Positions 1-8,365 of a DNA stretch of 64,000 nt are shown here, piece after piece (within the stretch, counting starts at the first letter, position 1; every line of letters starts with the position of its first letter). Position numbers and translations under genes: made by a program. The stretch comes from Streptomyces sp. NBC_00572 (GTDB taxonomy: Bacteria > Actinomycetota > Actinomycetes > Streptomycetales > Streptomycetaceae), in NCBI RefSeq assembly GCF_026341815.1, contig NZ_JAPENX010000001.1:3410001-3474000 (forward strand), read 5' to 3'. The notes under the pieces were generated by a model. The model was not told the origin of the DNA and did not search any database. It saw nothing but the letters and a program-made list of their open reading frames with translations.

Positions 1-57
1 GCCGGGGTCGAGGATCGCATCGGTGTCCCCCTTCGTGAGGACCTGTGAGCTGAGCAT
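1..57 (-). CDS. possible 5' end of a gene leaving the left edge
   Basis: Nineteen codons are open on the minus strand from an ATG at 57 to the edge, reading MLSSQVLTKGDTDAILDPG. The start of the peptide looks like a real N-terminus (LTKGD is reminiscent of TerD-type proteins), but it is too short for an assignment. No good ribosome binding site is visible. An alternative is that bases 1-48 are the last codons of a plus-strand gene ending in TGA at 46-48. Which strand is coding cannot be settled from this window. Confidence 0.3.
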   Translation of the reverse strand, partial: MLSSQVLTKGDTDAILDPG

Positions 58-550
58 GACCAACTTGACCCCCTGCAGGGGTCATTGGTTGTACGCGAAG
101 GGGGTGACGACCGCCGTGCGCCCCGTTTTACGCCGGAATGGCTACGCCCGCGCCCTCGCCGTGCCACGCTGGGTCGCAGTGGTCCGATAGCGGGGGTCGG
201 GCGAGGCGATACCGGGGAGGGGTGGGGTGGTGCGGCGAGTGGATACGGTGCGTCGGGTGCCGTCCGTCCGGGTGGCCCGCGGGCCCCGGACAGCAGAGGG
301 CCCCGGCGCCCTTGGGCGCCGGGGCCTGTCCTCCCCTGTGCTGACCTGGAGCCCCGAGCTCTCAAGGTCATCCCCTCGGACCGTTTTTCCCCGAGCGGTC
401 CGCCTCCCGTTCAAGATCTCCCCTCGGCAGCGGTCGTCAATCCTTGAGCCCTGTCACTCGAACGAGGGGTGTTGCGCGGCAGGAGCGCATTTTCGAATGC
501 GAGTTCGATAGTCTGGCGTGGTTCGAAGGCAAGAAGAGGGGGTGCCAGGG
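58..550. other. intergenic region, no convincing gene
   Basis: No frame here looks like a protein gene: the open frames are GC-driven and low in complexity. It holds a near-perfect palindrome at 66-84 (TGACCCC-CTGCA-GGGGTCA), close to the possible minus-strand start at 57 and therefore a candidate operator; a strong hairpin at 299-326; and a weaker one at 376-402 (CGGACCG / CGGTCCG). The last ~100 bases are relatively AT-rich and should hold the promoter of the hydrolase at 551. Confidence 0.5.
299..326. terminator. strong GC hairpin, probable terminator
   Basis: GGCCCCGGCGCCC at 299-311 is followed almost at once by its exact reverse complement at 314-326. There is no U-tract, as is usual for streptomycete terminators. 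It would separate the left-edge gene from the hydrolase at 551. Confidence 0.6.
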
Positions 551-1612
551 ATGGCGCGACGACTCGACGTCACCGGGGCCGACGGCGTACGGCTGGCGGC
601 CTGGGACTTCACGCCCGGGACCGCCCCGCAGGCCGGCCCCGGGGTGTTACTCCTCCACGGCCTGATGGGCCACGCCGCCCATTGGGCCCCGGCGATCAGC
701 CGCCTCACGGCAGCGGCCGCCCGCCCTGACACCGGATCCCCCGGCATCGGGCTCCCCGGCCCCGGCGTCCCCGTCCCCGGATCCTCCGGCATCGGGCTCG
801 GCCCCGGCCCCTTCGACACCGGAGTGCCCCGACCCGGCCCCGGCGCCCCCGCCATCACGCTCCCCGCGCCCGGAGCCCCCTCCGTCCTCTCCGCCTCCTC
901 CGTCCCTCGCCGCCCCGGGCCCCACCCCCGCACCATCGCCCTCGACCAGCGCGGCCACGGGCACAGCGAGAAGCCCCCCGGCGGGGTCTTCACCCGCGAG
1001 GCGTACGTGGCGGACGCGGCCGCCGCCGTCGAGCAGCTCGGTCTCGGCCCTGTCACCCTGATCGGCCACTCCATGGGCGCCCTCACGGCCTGGCAGCTCG
1101 CCGCAGAGCGCCCCGACCTCGTTCACGCCCTGGTCATCTGCGACATGCGTGCCTCGGCGCTCGGCGCGGCCTCGCAGCGCGAGTGGCGGGACTGGTTCCG
1201 CCGCTGGCCGGCCCCGTTCCCTTCGCTCGACGCCGCCCGCAGCTGGTTCGGCGAAGAGGACCCGTGGGTGGAGCGGCCCAACCCCGCCCGGGGTGCCTTC
1301 TTCGCCGAGGTGATGGCCGAGCACCCGGACGGCTGGCGCCCGGTCTTCGACCCGGAGCAGATGCTGACCTCCCGAGAGACCTGGGTGCACGACGCCCACT
1401 GGGAGTCGCTGGCCCAGGTCCGCTGCCCGACGCTGGTCGTCCGCGGCCTGGACGGCGAGCTGGGCCGTGCCGAGGCGCAGGAGATGGTCCGGGTGCTGCC
1501 CCGCGGGGCGTATGCGGAGATCCCCGACGCGGGCCACCTCCTCCACTACGAGCACCCGGACGCCTGGCGCGAGGCGGTCGGACCCTTCCTGAACGGCGTC
1601 CTCACCTCGTAG
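551..1612 (+). CDS. alpha/beta hydrolase with a Pro/Gly-rich insert
   Basis: Alpha/beta hydrolase fold protein of 353 aa, probably a cytoplasmic esterase, lipase or haloperoxidase-like enzyme of unknown substrate. The oxyanion region HGLMG is at about residue 36, the nucleophile elbow GHSMG puts Ser near 174, and the catalytic His lies in DAGHLLHYEHP near the end. The odd feature is residues 59-126, between helix A and the strand TIALDQRGHGHS: a Gly/Pro-rich low-complexity stretch (GIGLPGPGVPVPG and similar) where relatives have only a few residues. The DNA of this insert contains a repeated 20-mer. I chose ATG 551, preceded by a purine-rich AGAGGGGGTG; GTG 518 is in frame but would add 11 unlikely residues. 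Confidence 0.85.
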   Translation: MARRLDVTGADGVRLAAWDFTPGTAPQAGPGVLLLHGLMGHAAHWAPAISRLTAAAARPDTGSPGIGLPGPGVPVPGSSGIGLGPGPFDTGVPRPGPGAPAITLPAPGAPSVLSASSVPRRPGPHPRTIALDQRGHGHSEKPPGGVFTREAYVADAAAAVEQLGLGPVTLIGHSMGALTAWQLAAERPDLVHALVICDMRASALGAASQREWRDWFRRWPAPFPSLDAARSWFGEEDPWVERPNPARGAFFAEVMAEHPDGWRPVFDPEQMLTSRETWVHDAHWESLAQVRCPTLVVRGLDGELGRAEAQEMVRVLPRGAYAEIPDAGHLLHYEHPDAWREAVGPFLNGVLTS

Positions 1613-1726
1613 ACCGCCCTCCTGGGGGGAAGGGCGACCCCCCTCCGGGCGCGAGAGCCCGGCAGGGTACGGTCCCTCTCGCGGCGCGTTCGAGGCCTTC
1701 TCCGCGCCGCCTCAGGGAGGAACTGC

Positions 1727-2950
1727 ATGCGCACATCTCTGCTGCGGCGCCTGGCCACGGTGGCCACGGCGCTGGGGCTCAGCTCGGCCGGGCTCCTGGG
1801 CGCGGGCGCCGCGCCCGCCCAGGCCGCGATCAGCGACTGCCCGTCGGGCTACTTCTGTGCCTGGAAGACCGACAACGGCACCGGCACGATGTACAAGACG
1901 AACACGAGCGTGGCGACGCTCGGCGGCTGGGACAACACGTTCCGGTCGGTCGTGAACCGCACGAACAAGTTCGCCTGCCTGTACGACGACGCCAACCACG
2001 GCCTCGAAGGCAACGTCGGCGTCATGGACCCGAACCCCTCGGGCACCGAGTGGGGCGGTCCCGGCAGCAACTCGGTCAGCTCGGTGAAGTTCGTCCCCAC
2101 CGAGCGCGAGTGCGCCATGGACCCGTACCCGGTCTGGCACGCGGGTGAAGCCACCAAGGCGGCCGGTTTCGGCGACCTGAACGCCGACCGCACGTCGGAC
2201 ATCCTCGTCCGCGACAAGGCGGGCCGCCTCTGGTTCCTGCCCGGCAACGGGACGGGCAAGCTCGTCGGCGCGGGCGGCTGGAACGTCATGAACGCCCTCA
2301 CCCGCCACGGCGACTTCACCGGCGACGCCCGCGAGGACGTCATCGCCCGCGAGACGGCCACCGGCAAGCTGTGGCTCTACCCCGGCACCGGCACCGGCAG
2401 CCTCGGCGCCCGCAAGCTCATCGGCAGCGGCGGCTGGAACGTCATGAACAGCATCACCGCCTTCGGTGACCTGTCGGGCGACGGCCGCTCGGACGTCCTC
2501 GCCGTCGAGAAGTCCACGGGCAAGCTGTGGCTCTACCCGGGCACGTCCACGGGCACCCTCGGCGCGCGCAAGCTGATCGGTGCGGGTGGCTGGAACGTCA
2601 TGAACACCCTGGCGGCGCCGGGCGACATGAACGGCGACGGCAAGGCCGACCTGATCGCCCGCGAGGCGGCCACGGGCAAGCTCTGGCTCTACCCGGGCAA
2701 GACCGGGGCCCTCGGGGCCCGCGTCCTGATCGGCGCCGGCGGCTGGAACGTCATGGCCTCCCTCCTCGCCGTCGGCGACTTCGAGGGCGACGGTCACAAC
2801 GACCTGGCCGCGATCTCCGGCAGCAGCTACTCCTCCAACGTGTTCCGCGGCGAGGGCGCCCTGGTGCTCTACTCGGGCACCGGCACGGGCAAGCTCGAAG
2901 CGGGCTTCCCGGAGACCGACAGCTGGTGGAACCTGAACGGCGCGTTCTGA
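1727..2950 (+). CDS. secreted I36-type inhibitor domain plus FG-GAP repeats
   Basis: Secreted protein of 407 aa. A signal peptide (residues 1-33, ending AAPAQAA) is followed by a Cys-containing domain (about 35-130; CPSGYFCAWK, then NKFACLYDD) that fits the peptidase inhibitor I36/SMI family, as in streptomycete metalloproteinase inhibitors. Residues 145-400 are five FG-GAP/VCBS repeats with Ca-binding-like loops (GDLNADRTSDILVRD, GDLSGDGRSDVLAVE) and a recurring WLYPGTGTG strand, so a beta-propeller is likely. It belongs to the same repeat superfamily as the proteins at 25489, 58776, 61108 and 63456. The inhibitor role is a family inference. ATG 1727 has GGGAGG upstream, and a hairpin at 2970 follows. 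Confidence 0.85.
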   Translation: MRTSLLRRLATVATALGLSSAGLLGAGAAPAQAAISDCPSGYFCAWKTDNGTGTMYKTNTSVATLGGWDNTFRSVVNRTNKFACLYDDANHGLEGNVGVMDPNPSGTEWGGPGSNSVSSVKFVPTERECAMDPYPVWHAGEATKAAGFGDLNADRTSDILVRDKAGRLWFLPGNGTGKLVGAGGWNVMNALTRHGDFTGDAREDVIARETATGKLWLYPGTGTGSLGARKLIGSGGWNVMNSITAFGDLSGDGRSDVLAVEKSTGKLWLYPGTSTGTLGARKLIGAGGWNVMNTLAAPGDMNGDGKADLIAREAATGKLWLYPGKTGALGARVLIGAGGWNVMASLLAVGDFEGDGHNDLAAISGSSYSSNVFRGEGALVLYSGTGTGKLEAGFPETDSWWNLNGAF

Positions 2951-2969
2951 TCCGCCGCGTCTGACGATG

Positions 2970-3007
2970 GAAGGCCCCCATCCCCGAACTCGGGGGTGGG
3001 GGCCTTC
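2970..3007. terminator. terminator hairpin after the FG-GAP gene
   Basis: AAGGCCCCCA-CCCCG pairs with CGGGG-TGGGGGCCTT around a short loop. It lies 20 bases after the stop codon at 2950, between two convergent genes, and can serve both. Confidence 0.75.
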
Positions 3008-3019
3008 GCCGTGGGAGGA

Positions 3020-3053
3020 GTCAGCCCCGGCCTTCGCCCCAACCCGGGCTGAC
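3020..3053. terminator. possible second terminator for the VOC gene
   Basis: GTCAGCCC at 3020-3027 and GGGCTGAC at 3046-3053 form an 8-bp stem just beyond the stop codon (3077) of the minus-strand VOC gene. Confidence 0.45.
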
Positions 3054-3076
3054 GTCCGGGGTCGGGGATCGGCCGC

Positions 3077-3511
3077 TCAGTCCAGGCAGAACTCGTTGCC
3101 CTCGGGGTCGGCCATCGCGATCATCGACTCGTCCATGGCGTTGGCCTCGAACCGGTACAGCTCCTTCGCTCCCAGCGCCTCCAGCCTGAGGGCCTCCTCG
3201 GCCAGCGCGGCCATCCGCTCGTCCCCGGTCAGTCCGGGCGCGGCGCGCACGTCGAGGTGCACGCGGTTCTTCACCGTCTTGCCCTCCGGGACCTTCTGGA
3301 AGTACAGGCGAGGGCCCTTGCCCGCCGGATCCGTGATGGCGGCCCGGAGGTTCTGGAGCTCGGGAGGTACGCCCTGCGCCGTCAGCGCGGACGGCCAGTC
3401 GGCGAAGCCCTCGGGCGGCGGCTGGGTGCGATAGCCCAGCGCCGCGGCCCAGAACTCCGCCTGGGCGCGCGGATCGGCGCAGTCGTACGTCACTTGGATG
3501 TCCCTGGCCAT
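3077..3511 (-). CDS. VOC (glyoxalase-like) family protein
   Basis: Small cytoplasmic protein of 144 aa with the vicinal oxygen chelate fold. It has two beta-alpha-beta-beta-beta halves: the first opens with IQVTYDCADPRAQAEFWAAA and the second carries RVHLDVRA and ends MADPEGNEFCLD, the usual closing strand of the glyoxalase-like group. It belongs to the large actinomycete set of unassigned VOC proteins that may act in resistance or minor metabolism; the substrate is unknown. The ATG at 3511 gives a normal family length. It converges with the FG-GAP gene across two hairpins. Confidence 0.85.
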   Translation of the reverse strand: MARDIQVTYDCADPRAQAEFWAAALGYRTQPPPEGFADWPSALTAQGVPPELQNLRAAITDPAGKGPRLYFQKVPEGKTVKNRVHLDVRAAPGLTGDERMAALAEEALRLEALGAKELYRFEANAMDESMIAMADPEGNEFCLD

Positions 3512-3840
3512 GCTGCCGCCTCCGACCGCTCGTCACTGCACGCGATCTTGCCCTGGTCGACCCCAGGGGCAAACTCAGCTGCGCTCGTCGCCCATCCCTT
3601 CCTCGGTCGGGTCGGGTGAGGAAGTGAGCACCAGCGCCGTCCGGGGCGCACGGCCGTTAATTGCCCGACGTCCTCCAGCTCCTGCTGCTACGGTCGCACG
3701 CATGTGTTCCGTCATCCACAACTGGCAGGCCCTGCGCGGTCGGTCGACGCGCTGACCGCGATGCCGGCCGCCGCCGGCACGGGGTCCCACGCCCAGGTTC
3801 ACCGCTCACACTTCGCCTCAGGATGACGAGGATCTTCACC
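3512..3840. other. intergenic region with a possible leaderless micro-ORF
   Basis: No ordinary gene is visible. An imperfect dyad TTGCCCTGG-TCGAC-CCCAGGGGCAA lies at 3548-3573. Further on, TACGGT (3689-3694) stands seven bases before an ATG at 3702, which opens a 17-codon frame (MCSVIHNWQALRGRSTR, stop at 3755). The spacing is that of a leaderless transcript, but the peptide is not recognisable and may be the stub of a decayed gene. Confidence 0.35.
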
Positions 3841-4704
3841 ATGCGCGCAGACTCGCGCCCCGTTTTCGTATGCGTTCACGGCGGCTCCAGCAACGCACGG
3901 GCCTGGGGCCCGCTGCAGAACGAGCTGGCCCTGCTCGGTTATCGTTCGCACGCCGTCGACCTGCCCGGTCACGGCGACCTCGCCGACACCCCTGCCGCCT
4001 ACTACCGGCAACCCCAGGACGTCACGGCCCTCGCCGCCGCGCCCTCCGCGCTGCGCGGGGTCACGCTGAAGGACAACGTGCGCCACGTGGTGGACACCCT
4101 GCGGCGGCTCGCCGCGTCGGGGCCGATCGTCCTGGTCGGCAACAGCCTCGGCGGCCTGACGATCAGCGCCGTCGCCAACACCGCACCGGAGCTGCTCGAC
4201 CGGGTGGTCTACCTCTCCGCGCTCTGCCTCAGCGATCCGGCCATGCTCACCGAGCCGTGGGACGTCGTCGACGACAACCTCCTGGACGCCGCAGTGGCCC
4301 GGATCGCCGTGCCGGGCGTAGGCGATCCGGGCGTCGTCCGGCTGAACTGGCGGGCCGCCCACTCCGATCCGGACGTGTTCGCGGCGCTGAAGGCCGCCGT
4401 CATGGCCGACTCGACCGACCACCAGTTCCGGCTGCTGCTCGACTCCCTGGACCCGGACGAGACCTACTCGGCGATGGAACCGGGGGCGCTGGTCCGGGCC
4501 GACACGTGGGGGCGGGTGCCGCACACGTACGTCCGGCTCACCGCCGACCGGAGCCTGCCCCTGGCGGTCCAGGACCACATGATCCGCACGGCGGACGCGC
4601 TGACCCCGCACCACCCCTTCGACGTGCACACCCTCACGGCCTCGCACGTAGGCTACTTCAGCCGTCCACGCATCTTCGCGGACCTCCTGACGAACCTCGT
4701 CTGA
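3841..4704 (+). CDS. alpha/beta hydrolase, MES/HNL-like
   Basis: Alpha/beta hydrolase of 287 aa resembling the plant-type methylesterase/hydroxynitrile lyase branch found in many actinomycetes. It begins with VFVCVHGGSSNARAWGPL (strand plus oxyanion loop). DLPGHG follows, the nucleophile is in GNSLGG near residue 102, and the C-terminal catalytic His is in ASHVGYFSRP. The enzyme is probably cytoplasmic; the substrate is unknown. ATG 3841 has GAGG eight bases upstream. ATG 3823, six codons earlier, is possible but has its only AGG directly against the start. The gene converges with the kinase-MFS gene, with 13 bases between the stops. Confidence 0.85.
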   Translation: MRADSRPVFVCVHGGSSNARAWGPLQNELALLGYRSHAVDLPGHGDLADTPAAYYRQPQDVTALAAAPSALRGVTLKDNVRHVVDTLRRLAASGPIVLVGNSLGGLTISAVANTAPELLDRVVYLSALCLSDPAMLTEPWDVVDDNLLDAAVARIAVPGVGDPGVVRLNWRAAHSDPDVFAALKAAVMADSTDHQFRLLLDSLDPDETYSAMEPGALVRADTWGRVPHTYVRLTADRSLPLAVQDHMIRTADALTPHHPFDVHTLTASHVGYFSRPRIFADLLTNLV

Positions 4705-4717
4705 AGCGTCCCTCTCC

Positions 4718-7147
4718 TCACGGCCGGTGGTTCGGCGCGAGCTGTACGCCGGTAGGGACAAGGTCCCTGCCCGTCACCATGAGGCCGGCGATCAGGGCCG
4801 CGAGGAGGGTGCAGAGGACCGCCCACCAGGGAGGTGCGCCGACACTGCCGACCAGCGCCGCGCCGAGGCCGCCGCCCACCGCCTGAGCGGTGAGGAGGGC
4901 GGCCGAGGCGCCGCCCGAGTGGCGGTGGAGCCCGGTGGCGGTCCCGGCGGCCGTCACGGTGGCGAAGATCGGCATGAAGGCCAGGCCGGCACCTAGGCCC
5001 GCGAGGGTCATGGACAGTTGCAGCCCCATTCTTCCGACGCCGCTCTCGATGCCGACGATGCCCAGGGCCACCCCGAGCGGTGTGATCACCAAGCCCGCGA
5101 CGATGAGGACGCGGGGCGCCACGGAGCGGTTCAGCAGACGGGGGGCGATCAGGGAGGCGCTGATGGCGATCGCGGCGACCATGGGCAACATGGCCAGCCC
5201 GGCCCCGGACACGGAGTGGTCGAGGGACCACATCAGGATGCGGGCCAGGGCCGGGACCAGGGCGAGGACGCCGGCGCCGGCGAGCACCATCGTGAGGAAG
5301 CCGCCGAGCCTGTTGCGCTCCTTGAGGACGTACGACGGAAGGAGCGGGTTCGACGCGACGCTCTGCCGCCACAGGAACGCCGCGCAGAGGAGGAGACCCA
5401 CCACGAGCGGGCCCACGACCAGGGCGTTGTTCCAGTTCGGCGAGGCGTTGGCGAAGCCGTAGCCGAGGGCGGCGACCCCGAGGGCGCTGAGCAGGACGCC
5501 CGGTACGTCGAACCGGGTACCAGTGCGGTCCAGGCGGTCCGTGAGGTCGTGCGGCAGGACGCGCGTGGCGGCCAGGGCGATCAGGGCGAGGACCGTGACG
5601 ACGGCCAGGTCCACGCCCAGGCCCGTCGATCCGGTCGTGACCATCTGGAGCACCGGCCCGCCGAGGCTGACCGTGGCGTAGACCCCGAACGCCTTCCTCC
5701 GTTCCTTCGGTTCGGGGAAGGCGGTGGTCACCAGGGCGAGCGCCGCCGCCGTCACCAGCGCGCCGAAGCCGCCCTGCAGGGCGCGGGCCGTGATCAGCAC
5801 GGCGGGGTAGTCGGCGCCGCCCGTGCCGCCGAGCACCGCGGCCGCCGCGAGTCCCGAAAGCCCGATGACCAACGTCCGTCTGCCGCCCACGCGGTCGGCG
5901 AGGTGCCCGCCGAGGAACAGCAGTGCGGCGAAGGCGACCCCGAAGACGTACGACTCCGGGCTGTCACGCTCGTAGTGGTCCAGATGCGCGGTCGTCGCCC
6001 CGAGCAGCGCCGCCAGCTGTGCCAGCACGATCACCGCCAGGGTTCCCCGACGGCGGGGGGACGGAGCGGGTACGCCGTGGGCCGGAGCGGTCGGGGCGGA
6101 GGCGGAGAAGGGGGGCGGGGTGGAGGCGGGAGCGGAGACGGGGGTCGGGGTGGACGGGGTGGTCGGGGTGTACGCAGGGGAGGCCGGGGTGCCGGAAGCC
6201 GGCTCCGTCGCGGGCGAGGTCGGGGGTGCTTCGGCACGAGCCGCAGGAACGTAGTCCAGCAACTGGGCCGCATGGCGCCCCAGTTGGACCAGCACCTCCC
6301 CCGGAAGCCAGACCCCGCCGTCGTCCCCGCCCGTCTGTGCGGCGATCTGCGGAGGAGTGGGCCGCTTGGCCGGGTCCTTCTCCAGGCAGGTACGTACGAG
6401 ACCGAGGAGGGAATCCGGTACGTCCGTGAGGTCGGGCTCCTCCTCGGCGACCCGGAAGAGGTGCGCGTTCAGGCCGGTGTCGGTGGCGCCGAAGAGGAGA
6501 CGCCCGGTGGAGGCGTACACGAGGACGGCACCGAGGCAGAACACATCGCTGGCAGGGGTGAGTTCGAGGCCCCGGACCTGCTCCGGCGACATGAAACCGG
6601 GCGAGCCGATCAACATGCCGGTGCGGGTGTGCAGGCTGTCGCCGGCCAGGCTGTCCATCGCCCGCGCGATGCCGAAGTCGATGACGCGGGGCCCGTCCAC
6701 CGTCACCAGGACGTTGGACGGCTTGAGGTCGCGGTGGATCAGGCCCGCGTCGTGCACGACCTGCAGCGCGAGCGCGAGCCGGTTGGCGAGAACGCGCACC
6801 GAGTGCTCGGGCAGCGGGCCGAAGTCGCGGGCGACGACGGTGGTCAGGTCGGGCCCGGCGATGTACTGCGTGGCCACCCACGGCACCGCGACCTCGGTGT
6901 CCGTGTCCGCGTCGAGGACATCCGCCGTCCAGTTCCCGCCCACCCGCCGGGCCGCCGCCACCTCGCGGGCGAAGCGCCTGCGGAACTCGGGCTGGGCGGC
7001 GAACTCGGCCTGTACGACCTTGACCGCGACCGTACGGCCCATGTCGGAGCGACCGAGGTAGACCAGCCCCATACCGCCCGCCCCCAGGCGGGCGATGAGG
7101 CGGTACGGGCCCACGTGCGTCGGGTCTTCAGAGGTCAGCGCGTCCAC
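4718..7147 (-). CDS. Ser/Thr protein kinase fused to an MFS transporter
   Basis: A single 809-aa polypeptide joins two families. Residues 10-270 are a Hanks-type kinase with all key elements: Gly loop LGAGGMGLVYLG, Lys43 in AVKVV, HRDLKPSN at 138-145, DFG at 157-159 and GSPGFMSPE in the activation segment. Residues 303-366 are a Pro/Thr/Ser-rich linker. From about 368 the chain is an MFS transporter with a DHA2-like layout, including the loop 2-3 motif GGHLADRVGGRRT, and it ends shortly after the last helix. The kinase usually occupies the cytoplasmic side, so transport may be controlled by (auto)phosphorylation, perhaps of the linker; that is inference. The classic DHA2 motif of helix 1 is absent. 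The start is GTG 7147, with TAGATT six bases upstream and no Shine-Dalgarno, which suggests a leaderless message. Confidence 0.9.
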   Translation of the reverse strand: MDALTSEDPTHVGPYRLIARLGAGGMGLVYLGRSDMGRTVAVKVVQAEFAAQPEFRRRFAREVAAARRVGGNWTADVLDADTDTEVAVPWVATQYIAGPDLTTVVARDFGPLPEHSVRVLANRLALALQVVHDAGLIHRDLKPSNVLVTVDGPRVIDFGIARAMDSLAGDSLHTRTGMLIGSPGFMSPEQVRGLELTPASDVFCLGAVLVYASTGRLLFGATDTGLNAHLFRVAEEEPDLTDVPDSLLGLVRTCLEKDPAKRPTPPQIAAQTGGDDGGVWLPGEVLVQLGRHAAQLLDYVPAARAEAPPTSPATEPASGTPASPAYTPTTPSTPTPVSAPASTPPPFSASAPTAPAHGVPAPSPRRRGTLAVIVLAQLAALLGATTAHLDHYERDSPESYVFGVAFAALLFLGGHLADRVGGRRTLVIGLSGLAAAAVLGGTGGADYPAVLITARALQGGFGALVTAAALALVTTAFPEPKERRKAFGVYATVSLGGPVLQMVTTGSTGLGVDLAVVTVLALIALAATRVLPHDLTDRLDRTGTRFDVPGVLLSALGVAALGYGFANASPNWNNALVVGPLVVGLLLCAAFLWRQSVASNPLLPSYVLKERNRLGGFLTMVLAGAGVLALVPALARILMWSLDHSVSGAGLAMLPMVAAIAISASLIAPRLLNRSVAPRVLIVAGLVITPLGVALGIVGIESGVGRMGLQLSMTLAGLGAGLAFMPIFATVTAAGTATGLHRHSGGASAALLTAQAVGGGLGAALVGSVGAPPWWAVLCTLLAALIAGLMVTGRDLVPTGVQLAPNHRP

Positions 7148-7153
7148 GTCGGA

Positions 7154-7159
7154 AATCTA
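7154..7159 (-). promoter_or_regulatory. -10 box, leaderless kinase-MFS transcript
   Basis: TAGATT on the minus strand ends six bases before the GTG start at 7147, and no ribosome binding site is present. The spacing would put the transcription start at or next to the start codon. Confidence 0.45.
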
Positions 7160-7362
7160 GCCGAGGCGTTCGGCGCAGGCTGGTGAACGGATGATCTCGC
7201 GGCCTGCGGGGGCCGGGAGGTCTCGCACGGTGTTCAATGCCAAGTCCTCGGTCAGACCGCTCGGTTCGACAGCACGGCAACGGCGCGCAAGGGCGTTTCT
7301 CCACCGCCGTTTCGGGTGGCTCGCGCTTCCGTGGGCGGCCATCCGGAGATCATGATGCGGGC

Positions 7363-7914
7363 ATGAAGATTCCTGACCGACGGATCGAACTGTTCACCGG
7401 TACCGGCAGCGAGGGCCGGTTCGGCGGCCCCGCGACCGGCGACGAGCGGGCCATGCTCGTCGCGATGCTGGATGCTCAGCGGGCCACCCTGAAGCTGAAG
7501 TGCTCAGGACTGGAGGCGGAGTTGGCCCTGCGCTCCGTGTCCCCGTCCTCGCTCTCCCTGCTCGGCCTCGTCCGGCACCTCGCCGACGTGGAGCGCCGCT
7601 GGTTCCGGGCCGTCCTCGCCGGCCAGGACATCGAGCTGCGCTTCTCCTCCCCGGAAACCCCCGAGGGCGACTTCGACGGCAGTGGCCCCGAACCCGAGAC
7701 CGTCGAGGAGTCCTGGGCGGCCTGGCACGACGAAGTCGCCTTCGCGGAAGCCTTCGTGACCGGGGCCGCGCACCTGGACGTCGAGGGCCAGGACGCGTGG
7801 CGCGGCACGGTCTCCCTGCGCTGGGTGCTCATTCACATGATCGAGGAGTACGCCCGTCACAACGGGCACGCCGACCTGATCCGGGAACGGATCGACGGAG
7901 CCGTCGGAGTCTGA
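7363..7914 (+). CDS. DinB family protein (DUF664)
   Basis: A 183-aa four-helix DinB/DUF664 protein of the YfiT/mycothiol-S-transferase-like superfamily, cytoplasmic. The metal-ligand pattern is visible: a His in GLVRHLADVERRWF near residue 70, and the C-terminal pair in WVLIHMIEEYARHNGHADLI, which supplies HxxxH-type ligands. Members bind a divalent metal and some use mycothiol; the actual reaction here is unknown. ATG 7363 gives the usual family start (MKIPDRRIEL); in-frame codons back to 7237 have no support. A homologous but divergent DinB protein lies at 57960-58466. Confidence 0.85.
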   Translation: MKIPDRRIELFTGTGSEGRFGGPATGDERAMLVAMLDAQRATLKLKCSGLEAELALRSVSPSSLSLLGLVRHLADVERRWFRAVLAGQDIELRFSSPETPEGDFDGSGPEPETVEESWAAWHDEVAFAEAFVTGAAHLDVEGQDAWRGTVSLRWVLIHMIEEYARHNGHADLIRERIDGAVGV

Positions 7915-7973
7915 TCCCGGCGGCGTCCGGACAGCCTCAACTCACCGCTCCTGTCCAGCGGATCGTGTGAAAC

Positions 7974-8314
7974 GTAGACGCGTACTACGAGCGGCCCGCG
8001 GTGCTGGCCCTCGCCGGAGACGTGGCCGGCCGTCGGATCCTGGACGCCGGCTGCGGCTCGGGCCCCCTGTCCGTGGCACTGCGCGACCGAGGCGCCCACG
8101 TCACCGGCATCGACTCCAGCGCCGGGATGCTGGAGCTGGCCAGGCGGCGGCTCGGTGCCGACACGGCCCTGCACGTGGTCGACCCGCGATCCAGGACCAG
8201 CTACACCCGGCCGCCCGTGAGCTGTTCCCGGACGAGTTCCAGGCCCTCTCGACCAAGATCGGCTTCCTGTTCTTCGTCGCCGAGGCGCCACCGTCGGACA
8301 CGGCCCGGGGCTAG
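7974..8314 (+). pseudogene. class I SAM methyltransferase remnant
   Basis: The first part (7974-8185) reads as a class I methyltransferase: DAYYERPAVLALAGD, then the SAM-binding motif ILDAGCGSGPLS, GIDSSAGMLELARRRLG and LHVVD. It then breaks. From about 8190 the reading frame changes, and only the extreme C-terminus follows (PAARELFPDEF, LSTKIGFLFFVAEAPP). Relatives have roughly 100 residues between LHVV(A)D and AARELFPDEF, so an internal deletion with a frame change fits best. The N-terminus is also missing: TGA stands at 7968-7970 in frame with no good start after it. The remnant cannot make a working enzyme. Confidence 0.75.
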
Positions 8315-8329
8315 GGGGTGTGGGACCTG

Positions 8330-8359
8330 TTGATGAGGGCCGTGAATCCGGCATAGCCT
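8330..8359 (+). promoter_or_regulatory. promoter of the DUF1801 gene, leaderless
   Basis: TTGATG at 8330-8335, an 18-base spacer and TAGCCT at 8354-8359 match the main vegetative consensus. Six bases later comes the ATG at 8366, so the transcript should begin at or next to the start codon. Confidence 0.6.
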
Positions 8360-8365
8360 CACGGA

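Noticed and set aside
3702..3755. 17-codon frame MCSVIHNWQALRGRSTR as a gene
   Set aside because: The leaderless-like spacing is suggestive, but the peptide is too short to support; mentioned only in the intergenic entry.
5018..7186. 722-codon open frame on the plus strand opposite the kinase-MFS gene
   Set aside because: Arg/Gly/Asp-rich shadow of the real minus-strand gene, caused by GC-biased third positions; no family resemblance.
7157..7342. 61-codon minus-strand frame before the kinase-MFS gene
   Set aside because: No family resemblance; it would put the leaderless promoter of the kinase gene inside it.
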